Of a stretch of 64,000 nucleotides of DNA, positions 1 through 10,366 are shown piece by piece. The stretch is from Dokdonella koreensis DS-123 (GTDB lineage: Bacteria > Pseudomonadota > Gammaproteobacteria > Xanthomonadales > Rhodanobacteraceae): positions 1,840,686 through 1,904,685 of the forward strand of contig NZ_CP015249.1 in the NCBI RefSeq assembly GCF_001632775.1, given 5' to 3'. Under the pieces are notes generated by a model that was not told the DNA's origin, made no database searches, and worked only from the letters and a program-made list of their open reading frames with translations. Made by a program: the position numbers and the translations under genes. How positions within the stretch are numbered: the stretch's first letter is position 1; the number at the start of each line of letters is the position of its first letter.

Positions 1-581
1 ACGGCGCGCCGACCGCGCCCTATGCGCACCCGTTCGGCGCCAGCCTGTTCCTGTCGGCCAACAGCGAGGACGTCGGCCGCGCGCTCAAGGCCGGCATCGC
101 CGCGGCGACGATCCTGCCTTCCAGGACCTTGCAGGGCCATCCGGAGCAGCTGCGGATCGCCTTCGACGGCGATGCGGTGATCTTCGGCGACGACTCCGAG
201 CGCGTGTCGGTGGAGCAGGGCATCGAGGCCTTCCACCGCAACGAGCGCGAGCGTGTCGGCGAGCTGCTCGCGGTCGGCCCGTTCCGTGCGTTCCTCGATG
301 CGGTCCACCGCATCCAGGCGGCGTTCCCGCCGGAGGCCTCGCCGATCCGCACCGCGCTGGTCACCGCGCGTTCGGCGCCTGCGCACGAGCGGGTGATCCT
401 GACCCTGCGCGCCTGGGGCGTGCGCCTGGACGAGGCGCTGTTCCTCGGCGGCCGCGACAAGGGCCCGTTCCTCGAGGCGTTCGGCGCCGACATCTTCTTC
501 GACGATTCGACCGTCAACGTCGAATCGGCACGCCAGCACGTGGCCACCGGCCACGTGCCTCACGGCGTGCGCAATCCCTGA
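1..581 (+). CDS. 5'-nucleotidase, C-terminal part (5' end outside window)
   Basis: The frame is already open at base 3 and runs to TGA at 579-581, giving about 192 C-terminal residues. The protein matches the bacterial cytosolic 5'-nucleotidase family (Pfam 5-nucleotidase), which dephosphorylates nucleoside monophosphates. Recognisable blocks are GAPTAPYAHPFGASLFLSAN near the start, AFDGDAVIFGDDSERV, TALVTARSAPAHERV, and the acidic HAD-like FFDDS near the C-terminus. The start codon lies upstream of the window. It is followed after 44 nt by rlmI on the same strand, so co-transcription is possible. The family call is firm; the exact substrate is not shown. Confidence 0.85.
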   Translation, partial: GAPTAPYAHPFGASLFLSANSEDVGRALKAGIAAATILPSRTLQGHPEQLRIAFDGDAVIFGDDSERVSVEQGIEAFHRNERERVGELLAVGPFRAFLDAVHRIQAAFPPEASPIRTALVTARSAPAHERVILTLRAWGVRLDEALFLGGRDKGPFLEAFGADIFFDDSTVNVESARQHVATGHVPHGVRNP

Positions 582-625
582 CCGCACCGCGGCCCCTGTC
601 CCCTGATTCCCGAGAGCACGATCGC

Positions 626-1831
626 ATGAGCGAAACCGTCGACTACCCGGCCCTCGTGCTCAAGCGCGGCGAGGATACCCGCCTGCGCGCCGGCCACCTG
701 TGGGTCTTTTCCAACGAGGTGGACGTGCAGCGCACGCCGCTGACCGGCTTCGAGCCGGGCCAGGCCTGCGCGATCCTCGACAGCCGCGACAAGCCGATCG
801 GCGTCGGCTACGTGAACCCGCATTCGCTGATCTGTGCCCGCCTGGTCTCGCGCGGGCTGGAGCACGCGCTGGACCGCTCGCTGTTCGTGCACCGCCTGAA
901 CATCGCCTTGTCGCTGCGCGAGCGGCTGTACGAGGCGCCGTACTACCGGCTGGTGTTCGGCGAGGCCGACGGCCTGCCCGGGCTGACGATCGACCGCTTC
1001 GGCGATGTCCTGGTCGCGCAGACCACCACGGCCGGCATGGAGCGGCTCAAGGAACCGATCACCGAGGCGGCGATCAAGGTGCTCAAGCCCGCTGCCTTGT
1101 GGTGGAAGAACGATGCGTCGATCCGCGAGCTCGAAGGGCTGCCGGCCTATGCCGACCTCGGCTACGGCGAGGCCTCGCTGCCGCTGCGGGTGCGCGAGGG
1201 CGGGCTGGAGTTCGCGGTCGACCCGATCGGTGGCCAGAAGACCGGCTGGTTCTACGACCAGCAGGCCAATCGCGACCAGCTGGCGCGTTTCGTCAAGGGC
1301 AAGCGCGTGCTCGACGTCTGCAGCTACCTGGGTGCCTGGGGACTGCGCGCGGCCGCCCTCGGAGCGTCGGAGGTGGTGTGCGTGGATGCCTCGGCCAGCG
1401 CGGTCGAGGCGATCGAGGCCAATACCGAGCGCAACGGACTGGCCGACAAGGTGAAGGCCGTGCGTGCCGACGCTTTCGACCACCTGCGCGCGTTGCGCGA
1501 GGCGCGCGAACGCTTCGACGTGGTGATCCTCGATCCGCCGGCCTTCGTCAAGCGCCGCAAGGACCTGGCCGAAGGCCGGCAGGCCTATCGCCGCCTCAAC
1601 GAGCTGGGCATGCAGGTGCTCGCGAAGGACGGCATCCTCGTGACCTGCTCGTGCTCGTATCATATGCCGCGCAGCCTGTTGCTCGAAGGCGTCCAGCACG
1701 GTGCCCGCCACCTGGAGCGGCAGGCGCAGGTGCTGGTGCAGCTGCAGCAGGCGCCGGATCATCCGATCCATCCCGCGATCCCGGAGACCGACTACCTCAA
1801 GGGTTTCCTGTTGCGGGTGGTGCCCGCCTAG
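626..1831 (+). CDS. rlmI: 23S rRNA m5C methyltransferase, RlmI type
   Basis: This 401-aa class I SAM-dependent methyltransferase should methylate a 23S rRNA cytosine (C1962 in E. coli) during large-subunit assembly. An N-terminal PUA-like RNA-binding domain covers about residues 1-75 ([12 protein letters not shown]). The Rossmann SAM site begins near residue 228 ([12 protein letters not shown]). Motif IV DPPAF lies near 302, and the catalytic-cysteine region TCSCSYH near 340. Length and domain order match RlmI (E. coli about 396 aa). It starts at an ATG and lies 94 nt upstream of lgt on the same strand. Confidence 0.9.
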   Translation: MSETVDYPALVLKRGEDTRLRAGHLWVFSNEVDVQRTPLTGFEPGQACAILDSRDKPIGVGYVNPHSLICARLVSRGLEHALDRSLFVHRLNIALSLRERLYEAPYYRLVFGEADGLPGLTIDRFGDVLVAQTTTAGMERLKEPITEAAIKVLKPAALWWKNDASIRELEGLPAYADLGYGEASLPLRVREGGLEFAVDPIGGQKTGWFYDQQANRDQLARFVKGKRVLDVCSYLGAWGLRAAALGASEVVCVDASASAVEAIEANTERNGLADKVKAVRADAFDHLRALREARERFDVVILDPPAFVKRRKDLAEGRQAYRRLNELGMQVLAKDGILVTCSCSYHMPRSLLLEGVQHGARHLERQAQVLVQLQQAPDHPIHPAIPETDYLKGFLLRVVPA

Positions 1832-1925
1832 CGCGGGATGCGCCGCATGCCGGATGCAGGTCCGGCGGAGCCGGCCGGGTCGCACAGCGTCCCGGGCGGT
1901 ACCTCGAAGACGCCAACGGAACGCC

Positions 1926-2815
1926 ATGCGCTATTTCCACGACATCGACCCGATCGCCTTCTCCATCGGTCCGCTGGGCATCCACTGGTACGGCATCATG
2001 TACCTGCTGGGCCTTGCCGCGGCTTGGTACCTGGGCCAGCGCCGGCGCCGCGCCGGGCGCCTGCCGGTCAGCGAGGCGGCGTTCTCCGATCTCCTGTTCT
2101 ACGGCATGCTCGGCGTGATCCTGGGGGGACGGATCGGCTACATGCTGTTCTACGGCACCGCGGACCTGATCGCCGATCCGCTCAGCCTGTTCAAGATCTG
2201 GCAGGGCGGCATGTCGTTCCACGGCGGCCTGCTCGGCGTGCTGCTCGGCAGCTGGCTGTGGTCGCGCCGCAACGGCCTGCATTTCTTCGACACGATGGAC
2301 TTCGTCGCACCGCTGGTGCCGATCGGTCTGGGCCTGGGGCGCCTGGGCAACTTCATCGGTGGCGAGCTGTGGGGGCGGCACACCGACGTCGCCTGGGGCG
2401 TGATCTTCCCGCAGGCGCTCGAAGCGGGCGGCCGCACGCTCGACCAGCTCAAGCAGATGGCGCTCGCCGGCCAGCTCGATGCCGAGGCCCGGCATCCCTC
2501 CCAGCTCTACCAGTTCTTCCTGGAAGGCGTGGTGCTGTTCGTGGTGTTGTGGCTGTTCTCGGCCAAGCCGCGACGGCGCTATGCGGTCTCGGGCCTGTTC
2601 GCGCTGCTCTACGGCGTGTTCCGCTTCGCGGTGGAGTTCGTGCGCGAGCCGGACGTGCAGCTGGGCTTCGTCGCGCTGGGCTGGCTGACGATGGGACAGC
2701 TGCTGTCGCTGCCGTTGATCGCGGTCGGCGTCGCGCTCCTGGTCGCGTCGCGCAAGGCGCCGGTCCTGCCGCTCGCATCCGTGCCGCCGCCGGCCGTCGC
2801 CGGGGAGCGCGGCTG

Positions 2816-2816
<1 letters not shown>
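1926..2816 (+). CDS. lgt: Prolipoprotein diacylglyceryl transferase
   Basis: Lgt (296 aa) moves diacylglycerol from phosphatidylglycerol onto the lipobox cysteine of prolipoproteins, in the inner membrane. About seven hydrophobic segments are visible. Family landmarks include MSFHGG (His99, matching the essential His103 of E. coli) and the Lgt signature [12 protein letters not shown] at 135-147, which carries the essential Arg139. The ATG start was chosen because the protein then opens like other Lgt proteins ([20 protein letters not shown]). The stop overlaps the thyA start by 1 nt (TGATG). An lgt-thyA pair, here followed by folA, is a common arrangement in Proteobacteria. Confidence 0.95.
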
Positions 2817-3610
<794 letters not shown>

Positions 3611-3612
3611 CG

Positions 3613-4101
3613 ATGACCGTCGCACTGGTTGCCGCCCTGGATCGTCGCCGCGCCATCGGCCGTCAAGGCGGCCTGCCGTGGCACCTGCCGGACGACCTGA
3701 AGCGATTCAAGGCGTTGACGCTCGGCAAGACCGTGCTGATGGGACGCCAGACCGCCGTGTCGATCGGCCGCAGCCTGCCGGGACGCCGCAACCTGGTGCT
3801 GACGCGCGGCGGCACGGCGCCGTATCCGGGGCAGGAACCGGTCACCTCGCTCGCCGCGGCGCAGGCGCTGGCCGCCGGCGGTGACCTCATGGTCATCGGC
3901 GGCGGCGAGGTCTACGCGTTGGCCCTGCCGCAGGCGGACCAGCTGTACCTGACCTGGGTCGACACCGTGGTGGACGGCGCCGATACGTGGTTTCCGGACT
4001 TCGACAAGGCGCTCTGGCACGAGGTCGCGCGGCAGTCGCGCCGGCGCGATGCGACACATCCGTACGACCTCGCGTTCGTCGATTATCGCCGCCGGGAATG
4101 A
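3613..4101 (+). CDS. folA: Dihydrofolate reductase
   Basis: This 162-aa protein reduces dihydrofolate to tetrahydrofolate with NADPH. Typical features are the N-terminal strand VALVAALDRRRAIG, the LPWHLPDDLKRFK block with the catalytic acid at Asp27 (same number as in E. coli), LMGRQT, and the nucleotide-binding VIGGGEVYALALP. It starts at an ATG 2 nt after the thyA stop. It is last in the lgt-thyA-folA unit, since a strong intrinsic terminator begins directly after its stop codon. Confidence 0.96.
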   Translation: MTVALVAALDRRRAIGRQGGLPWHLPDDLKRFKALTLGKTVLMGRQTAVSIGRSLPGRRNLVLTRGGTAPYPGQEPVTSLAAAQALAAGGDLMVIGGGEVYALALPQADQLYLTWVDTVVDGADTWFPDFDKALWHEVARQSRRRDATHPYDLAFVDYRRRE

Positions 4102-4145
4102 GCGCACACATGGCGTTACGCCATGTGTGCGCATGCCTCTTTTTT
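4102..4145 (+). terminator. Rho-independent terminator of lgt-thyA-folA
   Basis: A perfect 14-bp stem (GCGCACACATGGCG at 4102-4115, complement at 4119-4132) closes on a TTA loop and is followed by a run of six T at 4140-4145. It starts at the first base after the folA stop. Confidence 0.88.
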
Positions 4146-4221
4146 GCCCGCCAATTTTTACCTTTCCCTAACCGGCGGCATGGTCTGATCCGGGCTTGTT
4201 CTCGAAACGCAGGTTCAGGCC

Positions 4222-4830
4222 ATGGGTGATGCCACCGATACGCTTCGAATCGACGAGCGATGGACGCGTACCGTCTGCGAGATCGTCGAGAGCCACCTCA
4301 CCGGCCCGTCGGAATCGGCCATCGAAGCGATGCGGCTGCGCCTGCTGGAGCTGGCCTTCCGGCCCGAGTGCCCGCAGGCCGAAGGCCTCTATGCGGCGAC
4401 CGACGTCACCCACTATCGCCGGCATCTGCTGGCGGGGACGGAGGCGTCGCCGTACTCGTGCCTGCTGATCCAGTGGCCGGCCGGGCATGCCACGCCGCTG
4501 CACGACCACGACGGGCTCTGGGGCATCGAGCTGGTCCTGGACGGTGCCCTGCAGGTGGAGGAGTTCCGCAAGGACGAGAGCCCCGGCACCGACGGCCTCG
4601 TGCATGCGCGCACCCTGGTCCTGGGCGTCGGCGACGCGGCGGCCTTCACCGACCCGCGCTACGTGCACCGCTGCCGCAACCTGTCGGCGCGCAAGCCGGC
4701 GCTGTCGCTGCACATCTACGGCGGGATGCTCGAGCGGTTCAACACCTTCGAGCCCGATGTGGCCGGCCGCTACCAGCCGTCGCGCTACGTGACGCGGGTG
4801 GACTCGGTCGGCGGCCTGGCGGGCATCTGA
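4222..4830 (+). CDS. Cysteine dioxygenase-family thiol dioxygenase
   Basis: This 202-aa cupin protein belongs to the type I cysteine dioxygenase family, non-heme iron enzymes that convert a thiol to a sulfinate with O2. The iron ligands are visible as His94 and His96 in LHDHDG and His164 in SLHIYGG; Tyr166 is the conserved tyrosine of the family. The position that holds the cross-linking Cys93 in mammalian CDO is Gly101 here, as in many bacterial members. Because 3-mercaptopropionate dioxygenases share the family, I do not assign cysteine as the substrate. It stands alone after the folA terminator, and its stop directly abuts the apaH stop on the other strand. Confidence 0.82.
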   Translation: MGDATDTLRIDERWTRTVCEIVESHLTGPSESAIEAMRLRLLELAFRPECPQAEGLYAATDVTHYRRHLLAGTEASPYSCLLIQWPAGHATPLHDHDGLWGIELVLDGALQVEEFRKDESPGTDGLVHARTLVLGVGDAAAFTDPRYVHRCRNLSARKPALSLHIYGGMLERFNTFEPDVAGRYQPSRYVTRVDSVGGLAGI

Positions 4831-5679
4831 CTAGTCGATCGCCTTTCCCGCCGGGGCAGGGCGGTTCGACTTGAGCGCGACCAGCTCCTGGTGCTCGCCG
4901 TCCAGACGCAGCGCGGTCAGCGCGCCGCCCCAGACGCAACCGGTATCGATCGCGTAGATGCCCAGCCCTGCGAACAGGCCGAGCGTCGACCAGTGGCCAC
5001 AGACGATCCGCAGCTCGCGCGGGGCGTGGCCGGGAACCTCGAACCAGGGATACAGGCCGGGCTTCTGCGTGCCGGGCGCGCCTTTTTCGTTGAAGGCGAT
5101 GCGGCCGCGGATATCGCAAAAGCGCATCCGCGTGAACACGTTGATGCTCGCGCGCAGGCGCTCGATACCCTGCAGCTTCGGCGACCACATGTCCGGCTTG
5201 TTGCCGAACATCTGGCGCATCAGCACCTTGTAGCTGGGGCTGCGCAGCCGCTGCTCGACCTCGCGGGCGGCGCGCTCGGCGCGCTCGATCGTCCAGCGCG
5301 GAGCCAGGCCGGCGTGGACCAGCGCGAAGCCGAGGCCACGGTCGACGTGCAGCAGCGGACGCGTACGCAGCCAGCCGAGCAGTTCGTCGCGATCGGGGGC
5401 GAACAGGACCGCGCGCAGTTCGGGATTGACCTTGGCCTGTTCTTCTTCGCGGCGCTCGGCGACCGCCAGCAGCGACAGGTCGTGGTTGCCCAGCACGCTG
5501 ATGGTGCGCTCGCCGAGGGACATCACCAGGCGCAGCACTTCCAGCGACTGGCCGCCGCGATTGACCAGGTCGCCGCAGAACCACAGCGTGTCGCGCGCCG
5601 GGTCGTAGCTGATCTTGTCGAGCAGACCGACCAGTTCGTCGTGGCAGCCCTGGACGTCGCCGATAGCCCAGGTGGCCAT
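4831..5679 (-). CDS. apaH: Symmetrical bis(5'-nucleosyl)-tetraphosphatase
   Basis: ApaH (282 aa; E. coli 280) splits diadenosine tetraphosphate into two ADP and also acts on Np4-capped RNA. The metallophosphatase motifs are present: GDVQGCHDE at residues 7-15, GDLVNRG near 37, GNHDLSLL near 68, and a C-terminal GHW followed by the AIDTGCVWGG block. I chose the ATG at 5679 over upstream in-frame codons because [12 protein letters not shown] is the usual N-terminus. That start overlaps the apaG stop by 1 nt (TGATG). It is the last gene of the minus-strand unit. Confidence 0.95.
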   Translation of the reverse strand: MATWAIGDVQGCHDELVGLLDKISYDPARDTLWFCGDLVNRGGQSLEVLRLVMSLGERTISVLGNHDLSLLAVAERREEEQAKVNPELRAVLFAPDRDELLGWLRTRPLLHVDRGLGFALVHAGLAPRWTIERAERAAREVEQRLRSPSYKVLMRQMFGNKPDMWSPKLQGIERLRASINVFTRMRFCDIRGRIAFNEKGAPGTQKPGLYPWFEVPGHAPRELRIVCGHWSTLGLFAGLGIYAIDTGCVWGGALTALRLDGEHQELVALKSNRPAPAGKAID

Positions 5680-6062
5680 CAGTGGACGGTCCGCGGGATC
5701 GACAGGACGAAGGCGGGAATGGCTGCGTCGAACTGCGTGCCGTCGTCGGCCAGCATCTGGTAGCTGCCTTCCATGGTGCCGAGCGCGGTTTCGATCACCG
5801 CGCCGGAGGTGTAGCTGTAGTCGTCGCCCGGGCGCATCCACGGCTGTTCGCCGACGACGCCCTCGCCGCGGACCTCGCTGACCTTGCCGTTACCGTCGGT
5901 GATGATCCAGTGGCGGCTGATCAGCCGCGCCGGAACACTGCCGTTGTTGGCGATCGTGATCGTGTAGGCGAAGACGTAGCGGTTTTCGGCGGGCACCGAT
6001 TGCTCGTCGAGAAAGCGGGCGGCAACCGTCACGTCGATCTGGTAGGGCTTGTTGGTTCTCAT
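5679..6062 (-). CDS. apaG: ApaG (Co2+/Mg2+ efflux-associated protein)
   Basis: The 127-aa product is a single ApaG (DUF525) fibronectin-III-like domain. It has the family core [12 protein letters not shown], the block beginning [15 protein letters not shown], the segment [16 protein letters not shown], and the C-terminal [14 protein letters not shown] nine bases upstream is possible, but the ATG at 6062 gives the normal family length. Its biochemical role is not settled; it is named for its position beside apaH, to which it is translationally coupled. About 100 nt separate it from rsmA upstream. Confidence 0.93.
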   Translation of the reverse strand: MRTNKPYQIDVTVAARFLDEQSVPAENRYVFAYTITIANNGSVPARLISRHWIITDGNGKVSEVRGEGVVGEQPWMRPGDDYSYTSGAVIETALGTMEGSYQMLADDGTQFDAAIPAFVLSIPRTVH

Positions 6063-6164
6063 TCTGTTCAATTGTCGGGGAGCGGGCAGCCGGGGGCAAG
6101 GTTGGCGAGCGCAACGGAGAGTCCCGATCGGTGCCCGCGGGACCGGCAGGCGTGCCGGCGTGGC

Positions 6165-6974
6165 TCAGAGCTGACCGGCGAGCGCGACGTACGCGCCCGG
6201 CGGGAGCTGTTCAGCCCGCGATCGCGGATCGATGCCGGCGGCTTCGATGCGCGCGGCCGGCAACAGCGTTCCCAGGGCATTGGCCACGGTCTTGCGGCGC
6301 TGGCCGAAGGCGGCACGCACGACGCGATCGATCGCGGTGTGCAGGTCGGGTGCCGGCCGTTCCGGCGCGGGCAGCGGCGTCACCCGCACGACCTGCGAAT
6401 CGACCTTCGGTGGCGGCCGGAACGCGCCGGGCGGCACGTCGAGCAGCGGTTCCACCTGGCAGACCAGCTGCAGCATGACGCTGAGCCTGCCGTAGGTCTT
6501 GCTGCCGGGGGGCGCCGCCATCCGCTCGACGACCTCCTTCTGCAGCATGAAGTGCATGTCGGCGATCGCGTCGGCGTGCTCCAGGCAATGGAACAGGATC
6601 GGCGTGGAGATGTTGTAGGGGAGGTTGCCGATCACGCGCAGCGGCCGTCCGGCCGCGAGGCCGGTCAGGTCGACGGTCAGGACGTCGGCGTTGATGACCT
6701 CGATGCGGCCGATGCCTTCCGCCAGCGCGGCCAGGCGCGGCGCCAGGTCGCGATCGAGCTCGATGACGGTCAGGTGCCGCGCCTCGCGCAGCACCGGCAG
6801 CGTCAGAGCGCCCTCGCCGGGGCCGATCTCGACGATGGCCTGGTCCTCCCGCGGTCCGATCGCCTGGACGATGCGGCGGATGATCCCGGCGTCGTGCAGG
6901 AAGTGCTGCCCGAAGCGCTTGCGGGGAATGTGGGTACGCGGGAAGTCGGTCTGCATCGGCGAGAGTTTGGCCAT
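6165..6974 (-). CDS. rsmA: 16S rRNA dimethyladenosine transferase (RsmA/KsgA)
   Basis: This 269-aa enzyme dimethylates two adjacent adenines in the 3'-terminal hairpin of 16S rRNA (A1518/A1519 in E. coli), a late step in small-subunit assembly. It has the KRFGQHFLHD opening, the SAM-binding EIGPGEGALT, the catalytic NLPYNIS motif, and the FGQRRKT C-terminal block. The first ATG is used; a later Met at residue 7 is also possible. It heads rsmA-apaG-apaH. Its usual partner pdxA is separated from it here by a transporter gene on the opposite strand. Confidence 0.95.
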   Translation of the reverse strand: MAKLSPMQTDFPRTHIPRKRFGQHFLHDAGIIRRIVQAIGPREDQAIVEIGPGEGALTLPVLREARHLTVIELDRDLAPRLAALAEGIGRIEVINADVLTVDLTGLAAGRPLRVIGNLPYNISTPILFHCLEHADAIADMHFMLQKEVVERMAAPPGSKTYGRLSVMLQLVCQVEPLLDVPPGAFRPPPKVDSQVVRVTPLPAPERPAPDLHTAIDRVVRAAFGQRRKTVANALGTLLPAARIEAAGIDPRSRAEQLPPGAYVALAGQL

Positions 6975-7047
6975 TCTTTCGCCCGCTTTCCATGCCTATG
7001 ATGCGATGCGCCGCCACGGCGCGCGTTGTTCGACGGACCGTACGCTG

Positions 7048-7923
7048 ATGAGCCTGGCTTCATTCGCCCGCCTGATCCTGCTCGGGATGATCTGGGGGGC
7101 CTCGTTCCTGTTCCAGCGCATCACCGTGCCCGCGCTGGGCGCCAGCTTCACGGCGGCGGGCCGGCTGGCGCTGGCGGCCGCGCTGCTGCTGGTGATGCTG
7201 CGCATGCTCGGCCGGCCGCTCGACCTGCGCCGCCAGTGGCGCGGCTACCTGGTGCTGGGCACGTTCAGCGCCGCGCTGCCGTTCCTGTTCTTCGCGCTGG
7301 CGGCGCGCCAGCTGCCGGCCGGCTACCTGGCCGTGGTCAATGCCACCGTTCCGCTGTTCACGGTGCTCCTGCTGTGGGGATGGCTGCGTCAGCGGCCGTC
7401 CGCCTCGAAGCTCGCGGGTGTCGTCGTCGGCCTGTTCGGCGTCGCCGTGCTGGCGCGCTACGGCAGCGTCCAGTTCGGCTGGACGTCCTTGCTGGCGTTC
7501 GCGCTCGGCCTGGGCGCTTCCCTGATGTATGCCGGCAGCGCGTTGTACATCCGCGCCCGCTACGCCCAGACCGATCCCCTGGTGCTGGCCGGCTGCAGCC
7601 AGCTCGGCGCCGCGGTGGTGTTGTTGCCGCTCGGCCTGGCGCATTTCCCGACGGCGCCGCCGGCGCTCGATGCAGTCGTTTCGCTGGTCGTGCTCGGCGT
7701 GGTCTGCACCGGCCTGGCGTATGTGCTGTATTTCCGCCTGCTGCACGACATCGGCACCGAGAAGGCCGTCACCAACACGTTCCTGGTGCCGATCTTCGCC
7801 CAGATCTGGGGCGCGCTGTTCCTCGGGGAACATCCGACCTGGGCCAGCATCGGCGGCTGCGCGCTGGTGCTCGTGGCGGTGGCGCTGGTGTTCGAGCTGC
7901 TGCCCGGGCGGCGGTCCCGCTGA
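7048..7923 (+). CDS. DMT/EamA-family transporter
   Basis: This 291-aa inner-membrane protein has about ten predicted helices and the internal duplication of EamA (drug/metabolite transporter) proteins. It opens with LILLGMIWGASFLFQRI, the usual first helix. The second half repeats the pattern, ending with TFLVPIFAQIWGALFLGE, the classic EamA helix 9 signature. The substrate cannot be read from sequence. It lies on the plus strand between rsmA and pdxA, breaking a normally contiguous minus-strand operon, and its stop is 4 nt from the pdxA stop. Confidence 0.88.
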   Translation: MSLASFARLILLGMIWGASFLFQRITVPALGASFTAAGRLALAAALLLVMLRMLGRPLDLRRQWRGYLVLGTFSAALPFLFFALAARQLPAGYLAVVNATVPLFTVLLLWGWLRQRPSASKLAGVVVGLFGVAVLARYGSVQFGWTSLLAFALGLGASLMYAGSALYIRARYAQTDPLVLAGCSQLGAAVVLLPLGLAHFPTAPPALDAVVSLVVLGVVCTGLAYVLYFRLLHDIGTEKAVTNTFLVPIFAQIWGALFLGEHPTWASIGGCALVLVAVALVFELLPGRRSR

Positions 7924-7927
7924 CGGC

Positions 7928-8917
7928 TCAGCCGGGCGGACGCGCCAGCCGGCACGCCAGCCGGGCGGCGGCGATCATGCTGCCGGCATCGGCGCGGCCG
8001 CTGCCGGCGAGGTCGAGCGCGGTGCCGTGGTCGACCGAGGTGCGGACATAGGGCAGGCCCAGCGTGACGTTGACGGCGTGGCCGAATCCGGCGTGCTTGA
8101 GCACCGGCAGGCCCTGGTCGTGGTACATCGCCAGGACCGCATCGCAGTCGGCCAGCCGGTGCGGCACGAAGGCGGTATCGGCCGGGAGCGGGCCGGTCAG
8201 CTGCAGGCCCTTCGCGCGCAGCCGCTCCAGCGTCGGGATGATGACGTCGATCTCCTCGCGCCCGAGGTGGCCGCCTTCGCCGGCGTGCGGATTGAGGCCC
8301 AGCACGGCGATCCGCGGTTGCGCGAGCCCGAAGCGCAGGCGCAGGTCCCGCGCGAGGATCTCGATCACCGTGGCCAGCGCCGCCGGCGTGATCGCTGCCG
8401 GCACGGCCGCCAGCGGCAGGTGCGTCGTCGCCAGCGCCACCCGCAGCGAGTCCGCGACCAGCATCATCGCGACCTTGCAGCCGGCGCGGTCGGCGAAGAA
8501 CTCGGTATGGCCGGTGAAGGCGACGCCGGCGTCGTTGATGACGCCCTTGTGGACCGGTGCCGTGACGATCGCGTCGAACTCGCCGTCGCGGGCGCCGTCG
8601 GCGGCGCGCGCCAGCATGGCCAGCACGTGCGGGGCGTTCGCCGGATCGAGAACCCCGGGCCGTACCGGGTGGCGCAGCGGGACCGGCAGGACGCGCAGCT
8701 CGCCCGGCCGGCGGCTGCCGGCCGGCGAACCGGCGGTGTACGGCAGCAGCCGCGGCGCAAGCCCGAGCGTCGCCGCCGTGGCCTGCAGCTGGTCGGGGTC
8801 GGCGATCGCGACGAGATCGGCGTCGAGGTCGCTCGCGGCCAGCCTCAGTACCAGCTCGGGCCCGATGCCGGCCGGCTCCCCGGCCGTGACGGCGATGCGA
8901 GGCAGGGGCGGGGACAT
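7928..8917 (-). CDS. pdxA: 4-hydroxythreonine-4-phosphate dehydrogenase
   Basis: PdxA (329 aa) oxidises 4-phosphohydroxy-L-threonine in the DXP-dependent branch of pyridoxal 5'-phosphate synthesis. The protein opens with the family's [15 protein letters not shown] and contains [31 protein letters not shown] and the metal/substrate region [11 protein letters not shown] followed by VNVTLGLP. The histidines expected to bind divalent metal lie in these blocks. It lies 35 nt downstream of surA on the same strand, the usual order surA-pdxA, so the two are probably co-transcribed. Confidence 0.96.
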   Translation of the reverse strand: MSPPLPRIAVTAGEPAGIGPELVLRLAASDLDADLVAIADPDQLQATAATLGLAPRLLPYTAGSPAGSRRPGELRVLPVPLRHPVRPGVLDPANAPHVLAMLARAADGARDGEFDAIVTAPVHKGVINDAGVAFTGHTEFFADRAGCKVAMMLVADSLRVALATTHLPLAAVPAAITPAALATVIEILARDLRLRFGLAQPRIAVLGLNPHAGEGGHLGREEIDVIIPTLERLRAKGLQLTGPLPADTAFVPHRLADCDAVLAMYHDQGLPVLKHAGFGHAVNVTLGLPYVRTSVDHGTALDLAGSGRADAGSMIAAARLACRLARPPG

Positions 8918-8952
8918 CGGCGCGTCGTAGCCGCCGGCGTGGCGCGCGGGCG

Positions 8953-10269
8953 TCAGCCGGCGGAGCCGCCGGTATCCGCGCTGCCGCCCGGCAGACGGAC
9001 CTCGACGTGGCTCTCCGAGCGCAGCTGGCGCAGGAAGCTCTGGTACTCGTCCTCGGCCTTGCGGCTGATCAGCATCTGGCGGGCCTGGCTGCGCTCCATG
9101 TCCTCGGTCTTGTCGGAGGTGCGCGTGCCGAGCAGCTGCAACACGTGCCAGCCCAGCTCGGTCTCGAACGGCTGGCTGATCTGGTTCTCCTTCAGGGCGT
9201 CCAGCGCCTGGCTGACCTGGGAGCCGTAGCCTTCCTTCGGGTACCAGCCCATGTCGCCTTCGAGGTTGCCGGTATTGGTGTCTTCCGAGTACTGCTTGGC
9301 CAGCTTGCCGAAGTCCTCGCCGGCCTCGATACGGGCGCGCAGGCTCTCGATCGTGCTGCGTGCCTGCTCGTTGCTGGTCAGCTCGCTGGTCTTGATGAGG
9401 ATGTGGCGCGTGTGGTACTCGGTGACCAGCTGGGTGTTCTGGTCGCGCCGCTCGATCAGCTTGATGATGTGGAAGCCGTTGGGGCCGCGCATCGGCACCG
9501 AGACCTGGCCCGGCTGCATCTGCTCGGCGACGTCGGCGAAGGCACCGGGCACCTGGTCGTACGGGCGCCAGCCGAGGTCGCCGCCGTCGAGCGCGTTCTG
9601 CGCGTCGGAGTAGCGGATCGCCGCGGCTGCGAAATCCATGCCGCCGTCGACCTGGGTCTTGACGTCCTCGGCCTTCTTGCGGGCTTCCTCGATCTGGTCG
9701 GGCGTCGCACCGTCGGCCAGGCCGACCAGGATGTAGGCCAGGTGGATCTGGCCGCGCCGCAGCTTGCCGTTCTTCAGGACGCTTTCGATCTCGGCGTCGC
9801 TGATCTGCACGCGACGCTGCACCATGCGCTGCTGCAGCGCCTGCACGATCAACTGGTCGCGCACGTTGCGGCGGAACTGCTCGTAGGACTGTCCCTGCGC
9901 CTGCAAGGCCTGGCGCATCTGGGCGACGCTCATGTTGTTCTGCTCGGCGATCCGCCCCAGCGTCTGGTCGACCTCGCTGTCGGGGATCTTGATGCCGTTG
10001 CTGTTGGCGTTGGCGACCTGCAGCTTCAGCAGGATCAGGCGGTCGAGCACCTGGCGCTCGAGCACGTCCATCGGCGGCAGCTGCTGCGGGTTGCTCGCGT
10101 ACTGCTGGCGGATCATCTGCACGTCGCGGTCCAGTTCGCTGCGCAGCACGATGTCGTCGTCGATGACTGCAACGATGCTGTCGAGCGGCTCGGCCGGGAG
10201 CGATTGCGCCTGGACCGCGGGCAGGGCGCAGGCGAAGGCGGAGATCAGCGCAAGCAACAGGTTCTTCAT
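8953..10269 (-). CDS. surA: Periplasmic chaperone/peptidyl-prolyl isomerase SurA
   Basis: SurA (438 aa) escorts unfolded outer-membrane proteins through the periplasm to the BAM complex. A Sec signal peptide is clear, with likely cleavage after VQA near residue 21. The N-terminal chaperone region ([18 protein letters not shown]) is followed by two parvulin-type domains, at about residues 170-275 and 280-385; the second contains HTRHILIK and [10 protein letters not shown]. In many Gammaproteobacteria lptD lies just upstream, but here the upstream neighbour is an unrelated SDR gene, so surA probably has its own promoter in the 97-nt gap. Confidence 0.96.
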   Translation of the reverse strand: MKNLLLALISAFACALPAVQAQSLPAEPLDSIVAVIDDDIVLRSELDRDVQMIRQQYASNPQQLPPMDVLERQVLDRLILLKLQVANANSNGIKIPDSEVDQTLGRIAEQNNMSVAQMRQALQAQGQSYEQFRRNVRDQLIVQALQQRMVQRRVQISDAEIESVLKNGKLRRGQIHLAYILVGLADGATPDQIEEARKKAEDVKTQVDGGMDFAAAAIRYSDAQNALDGGDLGWRPYDQVPGAFADVAEQMQPGQVSVPMRGPNGFHIIKLIERRDQNTQLVTEYHTRHILIKTSELTSNEQARSTIESLRARIEAGEDFGKLAKQYSEDTNTGNLEGDMGWYPKEGYGSQVSQALDALKENQISQPFETELGWHVLQLLGTRTSDKTEDMERSQARQMLISRKAEDEYQSFLRQLRSESHVEVRLPGGSADTGGSAG

Positions 10270-10366
10270 GGGCGGCGATACCTCGGCAAGGCGATAATGG
10301 TACCCGATCCGGTCGCCGCGCCAGCGGCAGCGGCCGCGCGTTCCGGGCGGCGCGGTCGGGCTGCGT

